Positions 1-11,256 of a stretch of DNA of 64,000 nt are shown piece by piece (the stretch's first letter is position 1; every line of letters begins with the position of its first letter). Made by a program: the position numbers and the translations under genes. The stretch comes from Neelides folsomi (lineage: Eukaryota; Arthropoda; Collembola; Neelipleona; Neelidae), in contig JAQGBZ010000339.1 in NCBI GenBank assembly GCA_034687125.1, forward strand, positions 1-64,000, written 5' to 3'. The notes beneath the pieces were generated by a model. That model was not told where the DNA came from. It worked only from the letters and a program-made list of their open reading frames with translations, and did no database searches.

Positions 1-903
1 CCCTTTTACATGCCGTGTTCCTAGTCGTATAATTGAATCAATTAGTGCTTCGTTATTGAGCTTTAAACGTTTAATTCCTCACGAATTTTCACGAAAAACA
101 AGATCGTTAAGTGAAATAGATTTTTTCAAAGCTACAGAATTTCGACTCTTTTTAATTTATACTTCTGTAGTTGCACTTCGAAACAAAATTGATCTCTTAA
201 TTTATAAACATTACTTATTATTTCACGCTGGTATATATATATATTGTTATCAGACAAAGCATCAAACAATCAATGGAATAGTTTGGCAAATAATTTATTA
301 AAGAAATTTGTTACTGATTCGCCAAAACATTATACTAATGGCTTTTTAATTTATAATGTTCACAGTTTATTACATTTAGCTAATGATTGTTTAAATTTTG
401 GTCCCCTCGATAATTTTAGTACATTTCCATTCGAAAATCACATGCAGATTATAAAAAAATATTTACGAAGTTCAAATAATCCGTTGAAACAAATTGTTAA
501 TAGATTATTAGAAATAGACCATTTAAATTTTTATAGAAATGACAGTGGAACTGAAAAAACCTATTATAACGAATCTGAAATTAAATATGTAATATTTAAA
601 AACTGTAAAGTAAGTAAAAACCCTGGTGATAATTGCTTTATTACAATTAATAATAGTGTAATTATAGTTGAAAAAATTGAGTCAAATAATTTATCATTTG
701 AATTAACTTGTAAAGAATACCTCAACAAATCTTGTATTCCTCACTATCCAATTGACAGTACTTCTCTTAACATGTACATCATTAAAGATGAGCCAACTAA
801 AAATGTAATTCTTCCAATTAGTTCATTATTGTATAAATGTGTACTTTTACCATATAAGTCTCGAAAATTTTATTGTATTTCATATGTTAATGGACTTAAA
901 TAA
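1..903 (+). mobile_element. decayed DNA-transposon transposase, C-terminal part
   Basis: The translation runs in from the window edge in one frame to about 235 and continues in another frame to the stop at 903. The residues read like the C-terminal domain of transposase-domain (DUF4218-like) proteins found in many invertebrate genomes: a leading RVPSRIIESIS stretch, then PHEFSRKTRSLSEID, YNVHSLLHLANDC and FENHMQIIKKYLR. The frame change falls in a short TA run at about 230-243, so slippage there probably broke the gene. The N-terminal half would lie outside the window. After about residue 130 of the second frame the sequence is less typical. Seen: two open frames with family-like motifs. Inferred: one broken plain DNA transposon gene. 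Confidence 0.6.
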
Positions 904-987
904 AATTATTTGAAAATGATTTAATTAATTATGTTTTAAATGTTCATTAATCCATATATGTAATCATTGGATAAGCATCGGATTTAG

Positions 988-1200
988 TTATTGGTATAGT
1001 ATTGGTAAATTATTGGTAATACATTGTTCCCCATCATAGGAACGATATTGTTCCAATGCGTTATTCATAGTGGAAATTTGTCGGCAAAGTATCGGAGAAA
1101 CAATTCCAATATTGTTACAATATCGGGCCGGGCGACAAAAACAATATTGTTCCAATATTCTCACCCAACACATTCCAATGCGGTTCCAATGCGTTTATGT
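988..1200. repeat. array of short ATTGTTCCAAT-like motifs
   Basis: Variants of ATTGTTCCAATGCG recur several times in both orientations between about 1020 and 1195, mixed with TATTGGTAAT-like units. This is richer in GC than the flanks and lies just downstream of the transposase relic, so it may be its subterminal repeat region. No clean terminal inverted repeat was found. Confidence 0.4.
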
Positions 1201-1216
1201 TCCTTGGGGGGTAAGA

Positions 1217-1325
1217 AATTGCATAAAATAATTCAATGAAATAGTAATTAACGGATTCATACATAAAAGTCAGTATATCAAGCACGTGTTGGCATATTCA
1301 ACATTAATCTTTACAAAAAACATGC
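1217..1325 (+). repeat. dispersed repeat, copy 1
   Basis: Starts with ATTGCATAAAATAATT and ends with TATTCAACATTAATCTT followed by a CATGCA motif. The same order of blocks recurs at about 3809-3935 in the same orientation with indels between them. It is probably a short non-autonomous element or an old segmental copy on either side of the receptor-like gene. Confidence 0.45.
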
Positions 1326-1477
1326 ACGTAGAAAGGAATTCACACCTAACACCAAACACCAGACAAGAGATAAGAGCACATTTTATTAGATAGCACCCTA
1401 TTTCTTGCGACATGTATTTAGATAGGTTAGGTTAGGTTTACTTTATCATTTGTATCAATTTATACCAGTTCATCTAA

Positions 1478-1582
1478 ATTACCCGAATTCGCACATTTTA
1501 GTAACTAGGTATTTCCTAGTTAAATATCAGTTCACAGTTCACACACACGATGATCTTATTACCCGAATTCGCTCATTTTAGT
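1478..1582. repeat. 25-base direct repeat pair
   Basis: The motif ATTACCCGAATTCGC, followed by (A/T)CATTTTAGT, occurs at 1478-1502 and again at 1558-1582, with one mismatch over about 25 bases and roughly 80 bases between starts. It could be two units of a minisatellite or a footprint of a local duplication. Confidence 0.5.
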
Positions 1583-1914
1583 CCCTATTTCATAAAGTGT
1601 CTCATTATCAGAACCAAGCTCTAATTTTTTGATGTGAAGAGGATGAACTTTACAATGGCACACAATGGGATAAAATCAGTGATAAAAAGACTAACGACGA
1701 TACAATAATCTTATCATTAAATGGATAAGAAATGGCCAAATAACGAAAGGGGAAATTACAGAGAAAAAATTATTGGTTTCTATTAGTTAATGGATGTGTA
1801 AGTGTATTTATATTTGACTATGTATGTATAAAGTATTTCTTATAATGTGGATTTTTCAAAATATTTCTTTCATCAATTTTAGTGAATACAACCACTACAT
1901 ACCTATTTATAATT

Positions 1915-3146
1915 TTAATGTTTTTCATAATCTCTACTCAAAATCAAAAAATGGAAAATAAATTGACTAATTATATAATAACAATTGAGAAGATTCATCC
2001 AGTTACATGTAAAGAAATTTCCAATTTGCAAAGCTATTTGTTTAAACGGTAACTTTACAATATGTTCTTTTTCTCCTCCTTTGTAAATGTTTCTACTTGT
2101 GATAATAAAAGGATGTTTAAGAATAAAACTACTTAAATGTTGGATAAAACAGGCTGGAAAATAAATTACGAAAGTTGCCACAAATGTCGCAAAAAATAGC
2201 ACAGGGAAACAAATGAATTTATATAATTCAAGAACATCAAAATAAGCGATTGTTCCAAATCCACTAATAACGCTTATAGTAAAAATTATGTATATTGCAT
2301 GAATTATACTATAAAAATAAATTCGATTGAATATTTTCATACGCAGTAAAGTAGCAGAATATTTAGAATAAATTTTTGAATAATTAATTTTTTCATTAGT
2401 TATTGAAATTTTAATTTGTGAAATTGATTTAATTGTAGTAAAATGGATAAGTACATAAACAACTAAGAAAATATATGCGTGAATAAATGTGAACATTAAT
2501 ATCAAGGTTTCGATTATAAAACAAATAGAAAACGCGGTTATGTTTTTATAATCACTAGGGATTAAAGAATAAAAATACATGTCGTTTGAAGGATTTGTAA
2601 GAAATATGCAAATTTGGGCAGAATAAGCTAGAACCAATCCGAAAAATGAAATTTTGAGCATTAGACTAAAATCTCGCGATTCTAGAGAAAAAATAATTTT
2701 TTTAATCAATAATAATAATAATTACATTAAATTGATTAAATCAATGAAGTGAACTCACTTGTTGTTTCCACATGAGATTTAATAAGATCGTTTACTAAAA
2801 ATACAAACTCATGTTTATTAATTAAATGTTCCATACAGAAAATAGCAAGTTGAGTGCTTATTATAGTTTTTATTGCAAAAATAATTTTTTCGAAAATCAA
2901 AGCGTTATTTTTTTCGGAATCGAATAAAATGTTTATGTTTTTATATAGGAATATTGTATAAAACCAAAATATAACATTTAAAATTTTATAATTTAAACAT
3001 TCTATTTTGTTATTATTGACTTTTGATTTTAATAACGTCAGTTCATACTTTCCATTTAATTGTTTTATTGAAAATGGTAATATCGAGTATTTAGAAACTT
3101 TTTCCATTAATATTATCAAATATTTTAATTCTCCGCTTTTGTCCAT
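1915..3146 (-). CDS. gustatory-receptor-like seven-transmembrane protein
   Basis: Probably an insect-type chemoreceptor of the gustatory receptor superfamily, acting as a ligand-gated channel in the sensory neuron membrane. Two exons, 3146-2759 and 2681-1915, give 384 residues with the intron in phase 1; the second exon follows a good pyrimidine tract. The chain is dominated by hydrophobic segments, about seven, and ends in a conserved stretch (FPACFIQHLSSFI, then LPFKQIALQIGNFF, then a hydrophobic helix). This C-terminal block plays the part of the receptor family signature, though the classical TYxxxxxQF motif is altered. The gene at 46239-47711 is a clear paralogue of the same length. The family assignment is by pattern only; an orphan multi-pass family is the alternative. 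Confidence 0.65.
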
Positions 3147-4332
3147 TTTTAATAATTATTTAAATAGATTATTAATAATGAAGAATAAATAGGTTAACTT
3201 CGAGAAAAAATTTTGAGTGAGCTTTGGATTTTGGATTTAATAAATTTGATAAATGTTATTATCGAGGGCGATAATATTCTTGATAAATGCAATTCATTAA
3301 TTGGAAATTAAATTATTTATGTAAAGTAAAACTTGGCCATTCTTTAATAAATAGAGCATCATAATAGCTATCAAGGGCAATTATAAATTAATTGATATAA
3401 ATAAAATATGTATGCTTTGTTTTACTTTTAATTGTGTTAATTATTAAATAGTTTACTATTTACCTCAAAAATCAATAAAGTTTAAGGATGAATTTAGTCG
3501 AGAGTAAATATTTAATCAATTAGAGGCATTTTATGATATTCCTATTTCTTGTAATTTTCTTCGGCGAACAATATGTGATTAAATTTATTCTTATATAATA
3601 AAAGTATGTAGGTGTGTACTATAGTTTAAGAGTTTCATAATTTTGTACAGAATTTCCCATGTTTTTTAGTCGCACAAAAGATGTTTATTTCAGAGAAAAT
3701 CTTACTATTTACTAATACATGTACTTATTTATAGCTCACAATATCCTGAATAAACCAATTATTTATTATTTAATGATGTATTACTAGACAGGGCTATAGA
3801 ATAAGAAATTAATTGCATAAAATAATTTATGCAATAATATATGAAATACTAATAAAAAGAATCATACTTCCTATGTATAAGTATACCAAACATGTATAAC
3901 TGTATGTATTCAACATTAATCTTGACACAAAACATGCAATATACTCATTCCCTCATTAGGTGAGTACTTTTTGGCCGACACTCTACACAATGCATTGAAA
4001 TCCCTATATGAGGTTTCTTTAATTGTGAATTGTAAAAATATAAAAATACTATTATCTAACTGAACAATTAAAATATAGGAAGCGATTGAGAATATTGACG
4101 AATGGAAGGACCGACAAGGATTGTATCCTTCGATCATTCAATATGACTAAACACTGCCAAACGATTATTGTACATTGAATTTCAAAATGCGAAAGGAAGT
4201 TTCAAGATATCAGTTCATCTCAAATGTTTCCTTCCCAAATTCGAAATTTGCGAATTATCGATTTACCCCCTGGTATTTATTTATTTCTCTTAATTTCACA
4301 ATTCCATTAAATCATGTACTAATGTGCATATT
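3147..4332. other. gene-free stretch
   Basis: AT-rich, with no convincing exon. It contains the second copy of the dispersed repeat (3809-3935). Short open frames near 3916-4137 and 4175-4402 have no recognisable features and overlap repeat sequence. Confidence 0.6.
3809..3935 (+). repeat. dispersed repeat, copy 2
   Basis: Shares ATTGCATAAAATAATT at one end and TATTCAACATTAATCTTG plus an AAAACATGCA motif at the other with 1217-1325, in the same orientation, with a diverged middle. Confidence 0.45.
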
Positions 4333-4642
4333 GGTCAAAGTCCAGGACGCGGGCCTGTTTCGGGCAACCATTGCCCGAAAAGAGGCAACCATTATGATAT
4401 AATAAGCTACTTTATTTATCACGTGTAGAATATGAAATTAAGGTTCAGATCTTAAAGGGCAACATTCATATTTTGACAGGCAACGTTGCCCGTTTCGGGA
4501 AAATTTGCCTTTTTGAGGCAACATTGCCCAAAAACGGGCAATGGTTGCCTCTTTTTGGGCAATCATTGCCTCTTTTCGGGCAATCATTGCCTCTTTTCGG
4601 GCAATGGTTGCCCGAAACAGGCCCGCGTCCTGGACTTTGACC
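4333..4642. repeat. foldback element with 56-base perfect terminal inverted repeats
   Basis: The left end, starting GGTCAAAGTCCAGG, matches the reverse complement of the right end without mismatch for 56 bases. Inside each arm, and repeated several more times from about 4480 to 4610, is a GC-rich self-complementary unit built on GGGCAACCATTGCCCG and AAAAGAGGCAA spacers. It codes for nothing plausible; open frames here simply follow the repeat. No clear target-site duplication is visible. It is a miniature foldback element or a paired minisatellite. The unit is related to the TA-shifted repeat at about 30058-30170. Confidence 0.8.
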
Positions 4643-4990
4643 CCCAACATCTATACCCTGACTAGTTGAGGGACTTCAAGCCTATTAAAAATAATAAATG
4701 TTTTTTATGAATTTTCAATTTAAACATACTTATAAAATTTAAGTTAATAATTTTACAATGTCAATTTTATGTTTTATCTCAATCATTACACTTATTCATT
4801 CATTAGAATAAGTTTATGATTTTATATATAATGTTAGAGAATATTATGAAATAAAACGAGTTTGCCTTTTGTTATTTTTAATTGACGTCAATTGACAGTT
4901 CTTGTTATAAACTTGATTGTCAACTTAACTTTGCTGTTTCTTAAAGATTCAACGATCAGTCGATCACTTGTAGATCTGAAAGGAAGAAAG

Positions 4991-6142
4991 ATGAAGCTCT
5001 CCTACTTCCTGTTTATTGCCCTTTTGTTTAATGTTTCTTATGCAAATATAAGAAATGCTAGACAAATAATCCCAAAAGAATTTCAAAAACTTAACATTGA
5101 AAATTACCTGAAGGTTCAATTATATTTCATAACAATTTCATGTATCAAAACAATATAATTATGTCTACTTAATATTGTAAATTATATCTTTTTTTATAGA
5201 ATCCAAGAGCTGTGGCGTTCCAATTGAAATGTATTATTTACGATGGTAAAGTTATAAAGTTATAAATATTTTTTAAAAACATGACCATAAAAACATTTAA
5301 CTGATTTAACGCATTTTAATACTTATAATAAATTAACAATTTAATTTTATTTGCGTATAGGCCCGTGTGACAGAATTGGAAAATATTTAAAACAGTCAAT
5401 CCCTGAATTTTTAACAAACCAATGTAAAAGCTGCGACCCAGATCAAAAGAAAAAAGTTGGAACTTTAATTTCCTTTTTACAAGACAATTATCCTCGCGAA
5501 TGGAATGATGCTCTTAAGAAATTCCAGGTAATTTATAAATTCATTAGATTGTTAAAATCATATTTAAACTTAATTCCAAACACAATAAAAATTTAATTTC
5601 AAACATAAATAGTTAAAATGTCCCAAAAATACTTCAATGAGGAAGAGAGATATAAAGTTAGGTTTAACAAACCTGTCATTAAAAGTTCAATTGATGACGT
5701 TAATAAACAGGTTTTTATTATCGGAACTCTTCGCTTAACTCAATTTCTTTATTCTCAGTCGAAACAACAAATCACTCAAGAGCACATTGACAAGTTCGAG
5801 GAATCCTTAGGGATTAAATTGAAGCCAACGGGAGTTCCTTCCAAAACCGGTCCAACTGACTTGAAAAACGTGGCCAATTTCCTGTCCCAGGTCGGAACGC
5901 AAGTTTCTCAGAATGTCAAGAACAACTCGACCACACCAGGAAAGGAAGGGCCGATCAAAACACAATCCGAATTTGCCTCCTCCATTTCTGGTCTCATCAA
6001 TGACTTGAAAAACTCGTCACCTAAACCTTTACCAGTTGGAGAAACCACCGATAAAGTTGCCGCGTTGATCACCCAAGTTAAAGATATTGCTGATAAAAAT
6101 AAAGGAAAGAGTTTTGACCAAGATGCTCCAACTACACAATAA
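4991..6142 (+). CDS. chemosensory protein (OS-D family) with long C-terminal extension
   Basis: Small soluble carriers of this family bind hydrophobic ligands in sensory lymph and other fluids. Exons: 4991-5113, 5200-5245, 5361-5527 and about 5642-6142. Residues 1-18 form a signal peptide (MKLSYFLFIALLFNVSYA). The mature part has the exact four-cysteine spacing of the family, C-x6-C-x18-C-x2-C, with YDGPC and the tail LQDNYPREWNDALKKF. Family members usually stop about 10-20 residues later. Here the last exon adds about 165 residues rich in Ser, Lys, Thr and Gln. The acceptor of that exon is uncertain: only the weak site at 5641/5642 keeps frame. A 48-base stretch (5711-5758) inside it has GT and AG ends and could be a further optional intron. 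Confidence 0.85.
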
Positions 6143-6442
6143 AAATGATAATCAAAGAAAATTGTTTAAATTTAATTAAATTTCAAATGTTATTTAATTT
6201 ATTTAACTATAAATTACAATGTCTGTATAATTGGTTTAATAAAAATTTACATTTATATGGATAAAATGTACAAAAAAATAAAATGGAATGCTAATCATTT
6301 AAATCATTAATTATTCTGTCATTAAGTACTCTACATAACCTAATTTATAATTTATCCATTTACTGAAAAGAACCATTGAATAAATTGGATAAAACTTGTT
6401 TTAAAACTCGTAAATGCTGGACATAAATTGCTCAGAGTTTTG

Positions 6443-9152
6443 TTAGTAGAATTCTTCAAAATCTTCGTCATCAACATCTTCAAATCGAGGCAAAGGGTTC
6501 TGATAAAAAAGGATCAGTTAATAATAATAATAAAATAATAATAAATATCTACCACGATATAATATTTAAAAAGGATATGAAGATCAATGGTTTAAAACTT
6601 ACCTGATCGATGAATTTTACGTTTTTGAATACGTTCAATTCTTCGGGTCGCACTTTCTTTTTCAAAGTAATCCATAAACTGTTGTTCAAATGAAATTCTT
6701 CAAGTCTTGGATTTTGTTGTAATATTAACAATACTCCTGCATGAGTAATCTAAAAGCCAAGGTAGAAATTTTTATTATTCGATAACTTGACATTATATTA
6801 CCTTTAATTTTATAATTCATTACATTTACATTGGATAAAATATATTCGTGTATAGCAAATGTAGAAATCATACTAACAATAAGGTATGTATTTAAGGTAT
6901 GTTAAAATGATCATTTTATTATTAAATTTTACTTACCGAGTTAGGAAATCCAAGGGGGTTTGATTTGGTTTGAATATTTGACACATCCAAGATTCTTAAA
7001 TTGGAGAACGAAATTCCAAATCTACAAGAAAAATCCGAAATGTTTTCACAGGAAATCATCGCTAGTTCTCTGAGGAATTTTAAATTCCTAATTGGCACAG
7101 TTTCAAAAGAGATAAAATTCGAAGAATTGGATTCAATGTCAATTCCAGTCAATCCGAAATCCGTGACTCGGGTGCAATGGTAGAATTTTAAAACTTGGAT
7201 CTTTTTAAAATTCCTCACGATGAATTGCAGCATTTTGTCGTCAACTGCTTCAGGACAAAGGAGAAGATCCAAATGGGTTAAATTAAACAATCTGTTCCCG
7301 TAGAGAAAAAATGAATCAAATGATTGAAATTCCATCCCGCGAAATTCAAGTTCTTTGATTGACATTGGCGGAAAATTTGACACGATCCCTTTGTTCGCTG
7401 AATTCTTCCGTCCTTGACTGTAATGACTGATTGGGATGAAAACGACCAATTTGGAAAGTTTTCTAAATGAGGTGAGGAAATTCCAATTATTTCCAAATTT
7501 CCCAGCTTTCAATCTCAGACTTTTCAAATTTCTGCATCTCTTTTCAATGAGGTCGAGAATCTTCGGGGGCATGTTGTAGTATTCATTAAAAATCTCCAGA
7601 TTGAGGAATCGAATTTGTCCCAACGGTTGGATTTTTAAAAAATCAAGTGCGAATTTCTTCTCGACTTCTGGTTTCAATTCCCTCAGTTTTAAATCCGTTA
7701 AATTCGGAAATGGCATCCACATGTGATCTTTGTCCAAAAATCCGCCGAAGTTTAAATCCAACTTGGATATTGTCATTAATGACTGCTGAGCAAAAAGATA
7801 AATCCCGTAATGGAAAACATCGAAAGTGGTGTTGGGGTCAAAGAACGGATTCCGATTGCACAAGGTCACTGGGGGAACTTCCAAAGAGGTCAAATTGTTC
7901 AGAGCGTGAAATACTCTTTGGTCCCGACTCGGATGAATTGGATAATTCGTCAAGAGCTTGACTTCAACTTTGACTTCTATCGATGCGAAAATTTTCAAAT
8001 GGGTGATTCTTTGAAAAATATTCCTAATTTCTTCTTTGTTCTTTAGTGATTTGATTATCATTGATTCAAAGGCATTCAAATAGAAATTGTCCATTTCAAG
8101 TCGCTCCAATTTGGGAAAACAAATGAGGAATTTTGGGAAATTCTTGATAATTTCATTTCCGGAGCATTCTGGGTCAATTGAGAGGATGAGTCGGGTCACG
8201 TTGAGAAAAACAGGAGCGAAGGCGGTAAAATCGTACAAGTCGACATTTCTCTTCCCAAACCGATTGTAGTTCATGACAATTTGAATAATCCGCCATTCGG
8301 TGTGGGCAAACAGGATGGTCACATTTTCAGTGTCCAAATATTTCTGATTGTTTGTGAGAATTTCGTGGTCGAGGCAGAGGGAAGCTCTGGACAAGAAGGA
8401 ACTCGATGAGGAAATGCATCGGTTGAACGACTTTGAGACAAGACGGAGATTCTTCATATCATTAAAGCTCATAAATCTCCCAAGGCCATCGCTGACCTGA
8501 AATTCAACAAAAATTAATGAAATTGCTTTAAGTACTTTAAATTCAAACATTAAAGTACATTTAAATCAAATTAATTAAATTTATTATTTTAGTTTTAAAG
8601 TTGATAAACTATTTTATTAAAATTTAATGTATTATTTTTTAGTACGTTTTTTAATTGAAGAATCTTATTGATGAGTGAAAGATCTTCAATCGGATTTATC
8701 AGATTTAACGTCTTTGAATATCGAGCGTTGGCTTTAACACATCTTTCTTGAACCGGAGCAGTTCGATTCAAAGCTTTGGTCTTCGTCGTCTCCCTTCTCC
8801 GACACCTTTTTTTAATCGTCCTCTGCTTCAAAATGAAATTACAAAGTTTGGCCATTTTAAAAAAATTTTAAATCGTTTATTGATTCAATTAACTATTTCT
8901 AATTATGATTAATACCATTGTGAGGAGTGAGGATATGTCATGATAATATTTGATAATTGGACCAATTTCTTTTTCAATGAATTAATTTAAGTTAAATTAA
9001 TTTATAAATTAACTTCCATTTAACGTATTGAAATTTCCAGGTTTGATGTAAAAATAAATGATGCAATAATAATTTGAATTTAATTAAATATTTACCGGAG
9101 CTTTTAAAACTTTTTTCTTGGCTGCAATTCCCTTCTTCTCCACAGACTTCAT
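6443..9152 (-). CDS. F-box and leucine-rich-repeat protein
   Basis: Likely substrate receptor of an SCF ubiquitin ligase. Proposed exons on the minus strand: 9152-9096, 8822-8646, 8496-6937, 6749-6603 and 6499-6443, about 665 residues, all introns in phase 0. A lysine- and arginine-rich N-terminus is followed by an F-box split across an intron: INPIEDLSLINKILQ, then VSDGLGRFMSFNDMKNLRLV. The large exon holds diverged LRRs (for example LTHLDLLLCPEAVDDKMLQF and LRELAMISCENISDFS). The tail is acidic (FEDVDDEDFEEFY). The first coding exon and the start are the least certain; 8855 is an alternative start without the first intron. A broken paralogue lies at 60110-61985, and a SKP1 paralogue at 33565-34319 could be its partner. 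Confidence 0.8.
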
Positions 9153-10612
9153 ATCAACTTTTCTCCCAAAGAAGCCAAAGATATCAAATGGATTGAATAT
9201 CAAGTTGAGCAAAAGTGAAATAGAAGACCAAATAGCCGATGTAAATTTAAAATAAAGTTTATTCTAATTTTTACTTTTGAATCACGCCACTCTTTGGAAT
9301 TTCCTTCATTTCTTCTTTCACCAACAGAGATTTGTTTATTTAGAATAACACAACGTTATTTTCCAACTTCATCTTCATGGGGATTCTTATGCTTTATTAT
9401 TATTATTATTATTCATAATTATATAAATACCAGAAGCACAATGTCAAAGTAATTGGGTTTAGGTATATGGGTTTTGTCATACCTTTGGAATTGGTATAGA
9501 TTCTTCTTACCCATCTTATCAATAATTTAATTACCATGTCGTGGTTTTAAAGATAAAGGCCTAAGTTGAAAAGCAATAGATGAAAAGAATAAAGAGAACC
9601 TTCGTTCAAACATTTGAATAAAATCGGATATCCAGAGTTAAAAATAATTTGATAAGAGAAAATTTAAATAAAATGAATATTTTGCACAATGGTAATATTC
9701 TTAGCTGAATTGGGTTTGTTTTGATCCGTAATTTTTTAAATATTGTATTGGAATCATAATCTCATTACAAAACATATTTTTATTAAATGTTTATTATACT
9801 ATTAAATGCACATGTATAATATAGAATATATTGATATACATATTGATATTGACATAAGTACCTACATACCTACATTGTTATTTAAAAGCTAATAATACGT
9901 ATATTATAATTTAACTTTATAACAGTTAATATAAATATTATGAATACAACAATAACAGCCAACACAATATTAAAATTATTATACAATTATAACAATGTTT
10001 TTTGTTTAAATTTTCTTACGTTAATTAGATAATGCGATAATAAAATTATGTAAGTAGAGGAAAATAGATGTATAACGGAAATTTTCATTATTTTTTAGTC
10101 ATTGAACTCGCTGAGTTTGTTAATTATTTATAACCCGACGGAAATTTAATTGGTTATTTTATTAATTATATTTTTAATGTAGGTATATGATTCAATCAAT
10201 CAATACTTGAGAAATATTAATAAGTTGATAATTAATACAAATGAATTTTACAAAATAATATATTTATAAATCTTGTAAATTACGTTTTTTACATAAATTT
10301 TAACTAAATATTACATGTTAGTTGTTAGTGAGTAAGAGCAGAAAAATAACGTAAATTGTTAATAGCAAAAGGCAAATGTCATCAAATTAAACAAAATCTA
10401 AAAATTGTATTCATTATTTTACTTTATTAACAAAATGAGAACTTATTACATTTATGAGCACATAATTAAATCAATTAAAAATATTTAACATTTGAAAAAT
10501 ATAAAAATGCACGAAGTGCATAAGTAAAGAAACTTATAAAATACCCAAGATGAACAACTATTAAGAATAATGGTGTACTAACTTTATTTAATATTTACTT
10601 AAGTTGAATATT
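9153..10612. other. gene-free stretch upstream of the F-box gene
   Basis: The first 200 bases contain minus-strand open sequence that could belong to upstream exons of the F-box gene (a hydrophobic stretch around 9155-9235 and a short MKEIPKSGVIQK reading at about 9260-9310), but no splice model is secure. The rest is AT-rich with ATT microsatellite runs near 9390-9415 and no gene seen. Confidence 0.5.
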
Positions 10613-11256
10613 TTAATAAGTATCATCGTCTCTTTTTTGATATTGTATAATTGGGAGTCGAAGTCGTTGAAGCAAATTCCTCCTTAAACCTTGGAGCATC
10701 TGAGTAACGTTAGCAAATGAACCCATCATGTCAGTAAAAAAGGGCCGCCGCATTTGAACATTGAAAGCTCCAGTTCTGGGAGGAGCGTCAACGTTAAATT
10801 GAAGAATCATCGGACTCCGTTTTTCAACATGGTGATCTCCTTAAACAAAAAATTACTTATACAGTTAAAATAAATATCTTATCTTAATTATAATTATTAG
10901 CTAATTTCGCTAACATAATTAGATTATTACCAAAACAATAAATAATAAAATTTTATTTGATGCAAAAATAAATCGAAAGTATACAAATAATTTTTAGAAA
11001 AAATACTAACCTGAAATGTAAAAATTAAGAAAGTTCAAAAATTTGTATTATTATTGAAATTTTTGCAAATTAAAAAGTAATTTGGTCAATAGTAAAAATT
11101 ATTTATTTCGAAATGTGTATTAAAAATATGCTAAATATTTAAATTTTATCAAACTAATTAATGCCATTAAAGCTTACCTTGTTTGACCAGCCCTTGGATT
11201 GAGCTCCTGAATAAAAGAGACAAATAAAAGAGCGAGAACCAAAAGAGTCCCTTCAT
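10613..11256 (-). CDS. small secreted protein, possible peptide precursor
   Basis: Two exons, 11256-11178 and 10839-10613, join in phase 1 into a protein of 101 residues. The first exon codes for a signal peptide (MKGLFWFSLFYLSLLF, then RSSIQG). The mature part has no cysteine and contains dibasic sites: VEKRSPM, QMRRPFF, GLRRNLL and YQKRDDD. Such spacing would suit prohormone-convertase cutting into peptides of about 15-30 residues, so a neuropeptide or other secreted peptide precursor is possible. No glycine amidation signal precedes the sites, apart from the G-L-R-R context. I do not recognise the family. The exon at 11178 lies in a different frame from a longer non-coding reading across it. 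Confidence 0.55.

Larger units (their letters stand above)
1201..1914. other. gene-free stretch with small repeats
   Basis: No coding potential was seen. It holds a copy of a dispersed repeat (about 1217-1325), three tandem TTAGG-type units at about 1425-1439 and a 25-base direct repeat (1478-1502 and 1558-1582). It ends at the 3' end of the minus-strand receptor-like gene. Confidence 0.6.

Noticed and set aside
4438-4650. Open frame with ARKEA/ATIA-like repeats
   Set aside because: It is a translation of the foldback repeat at 4333-4642.
5711-5758. 48-base intron-like segment in the chemosensory protein tail
   Set aside because: A multiple of three and open in frame, with a weak GTTTTT donor; left as coding but noted.
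7001-8269. Plus-strand open frames across the F-box/LRR exon
   Set aside because: Antisense shadows of the minus-strand coding exon.
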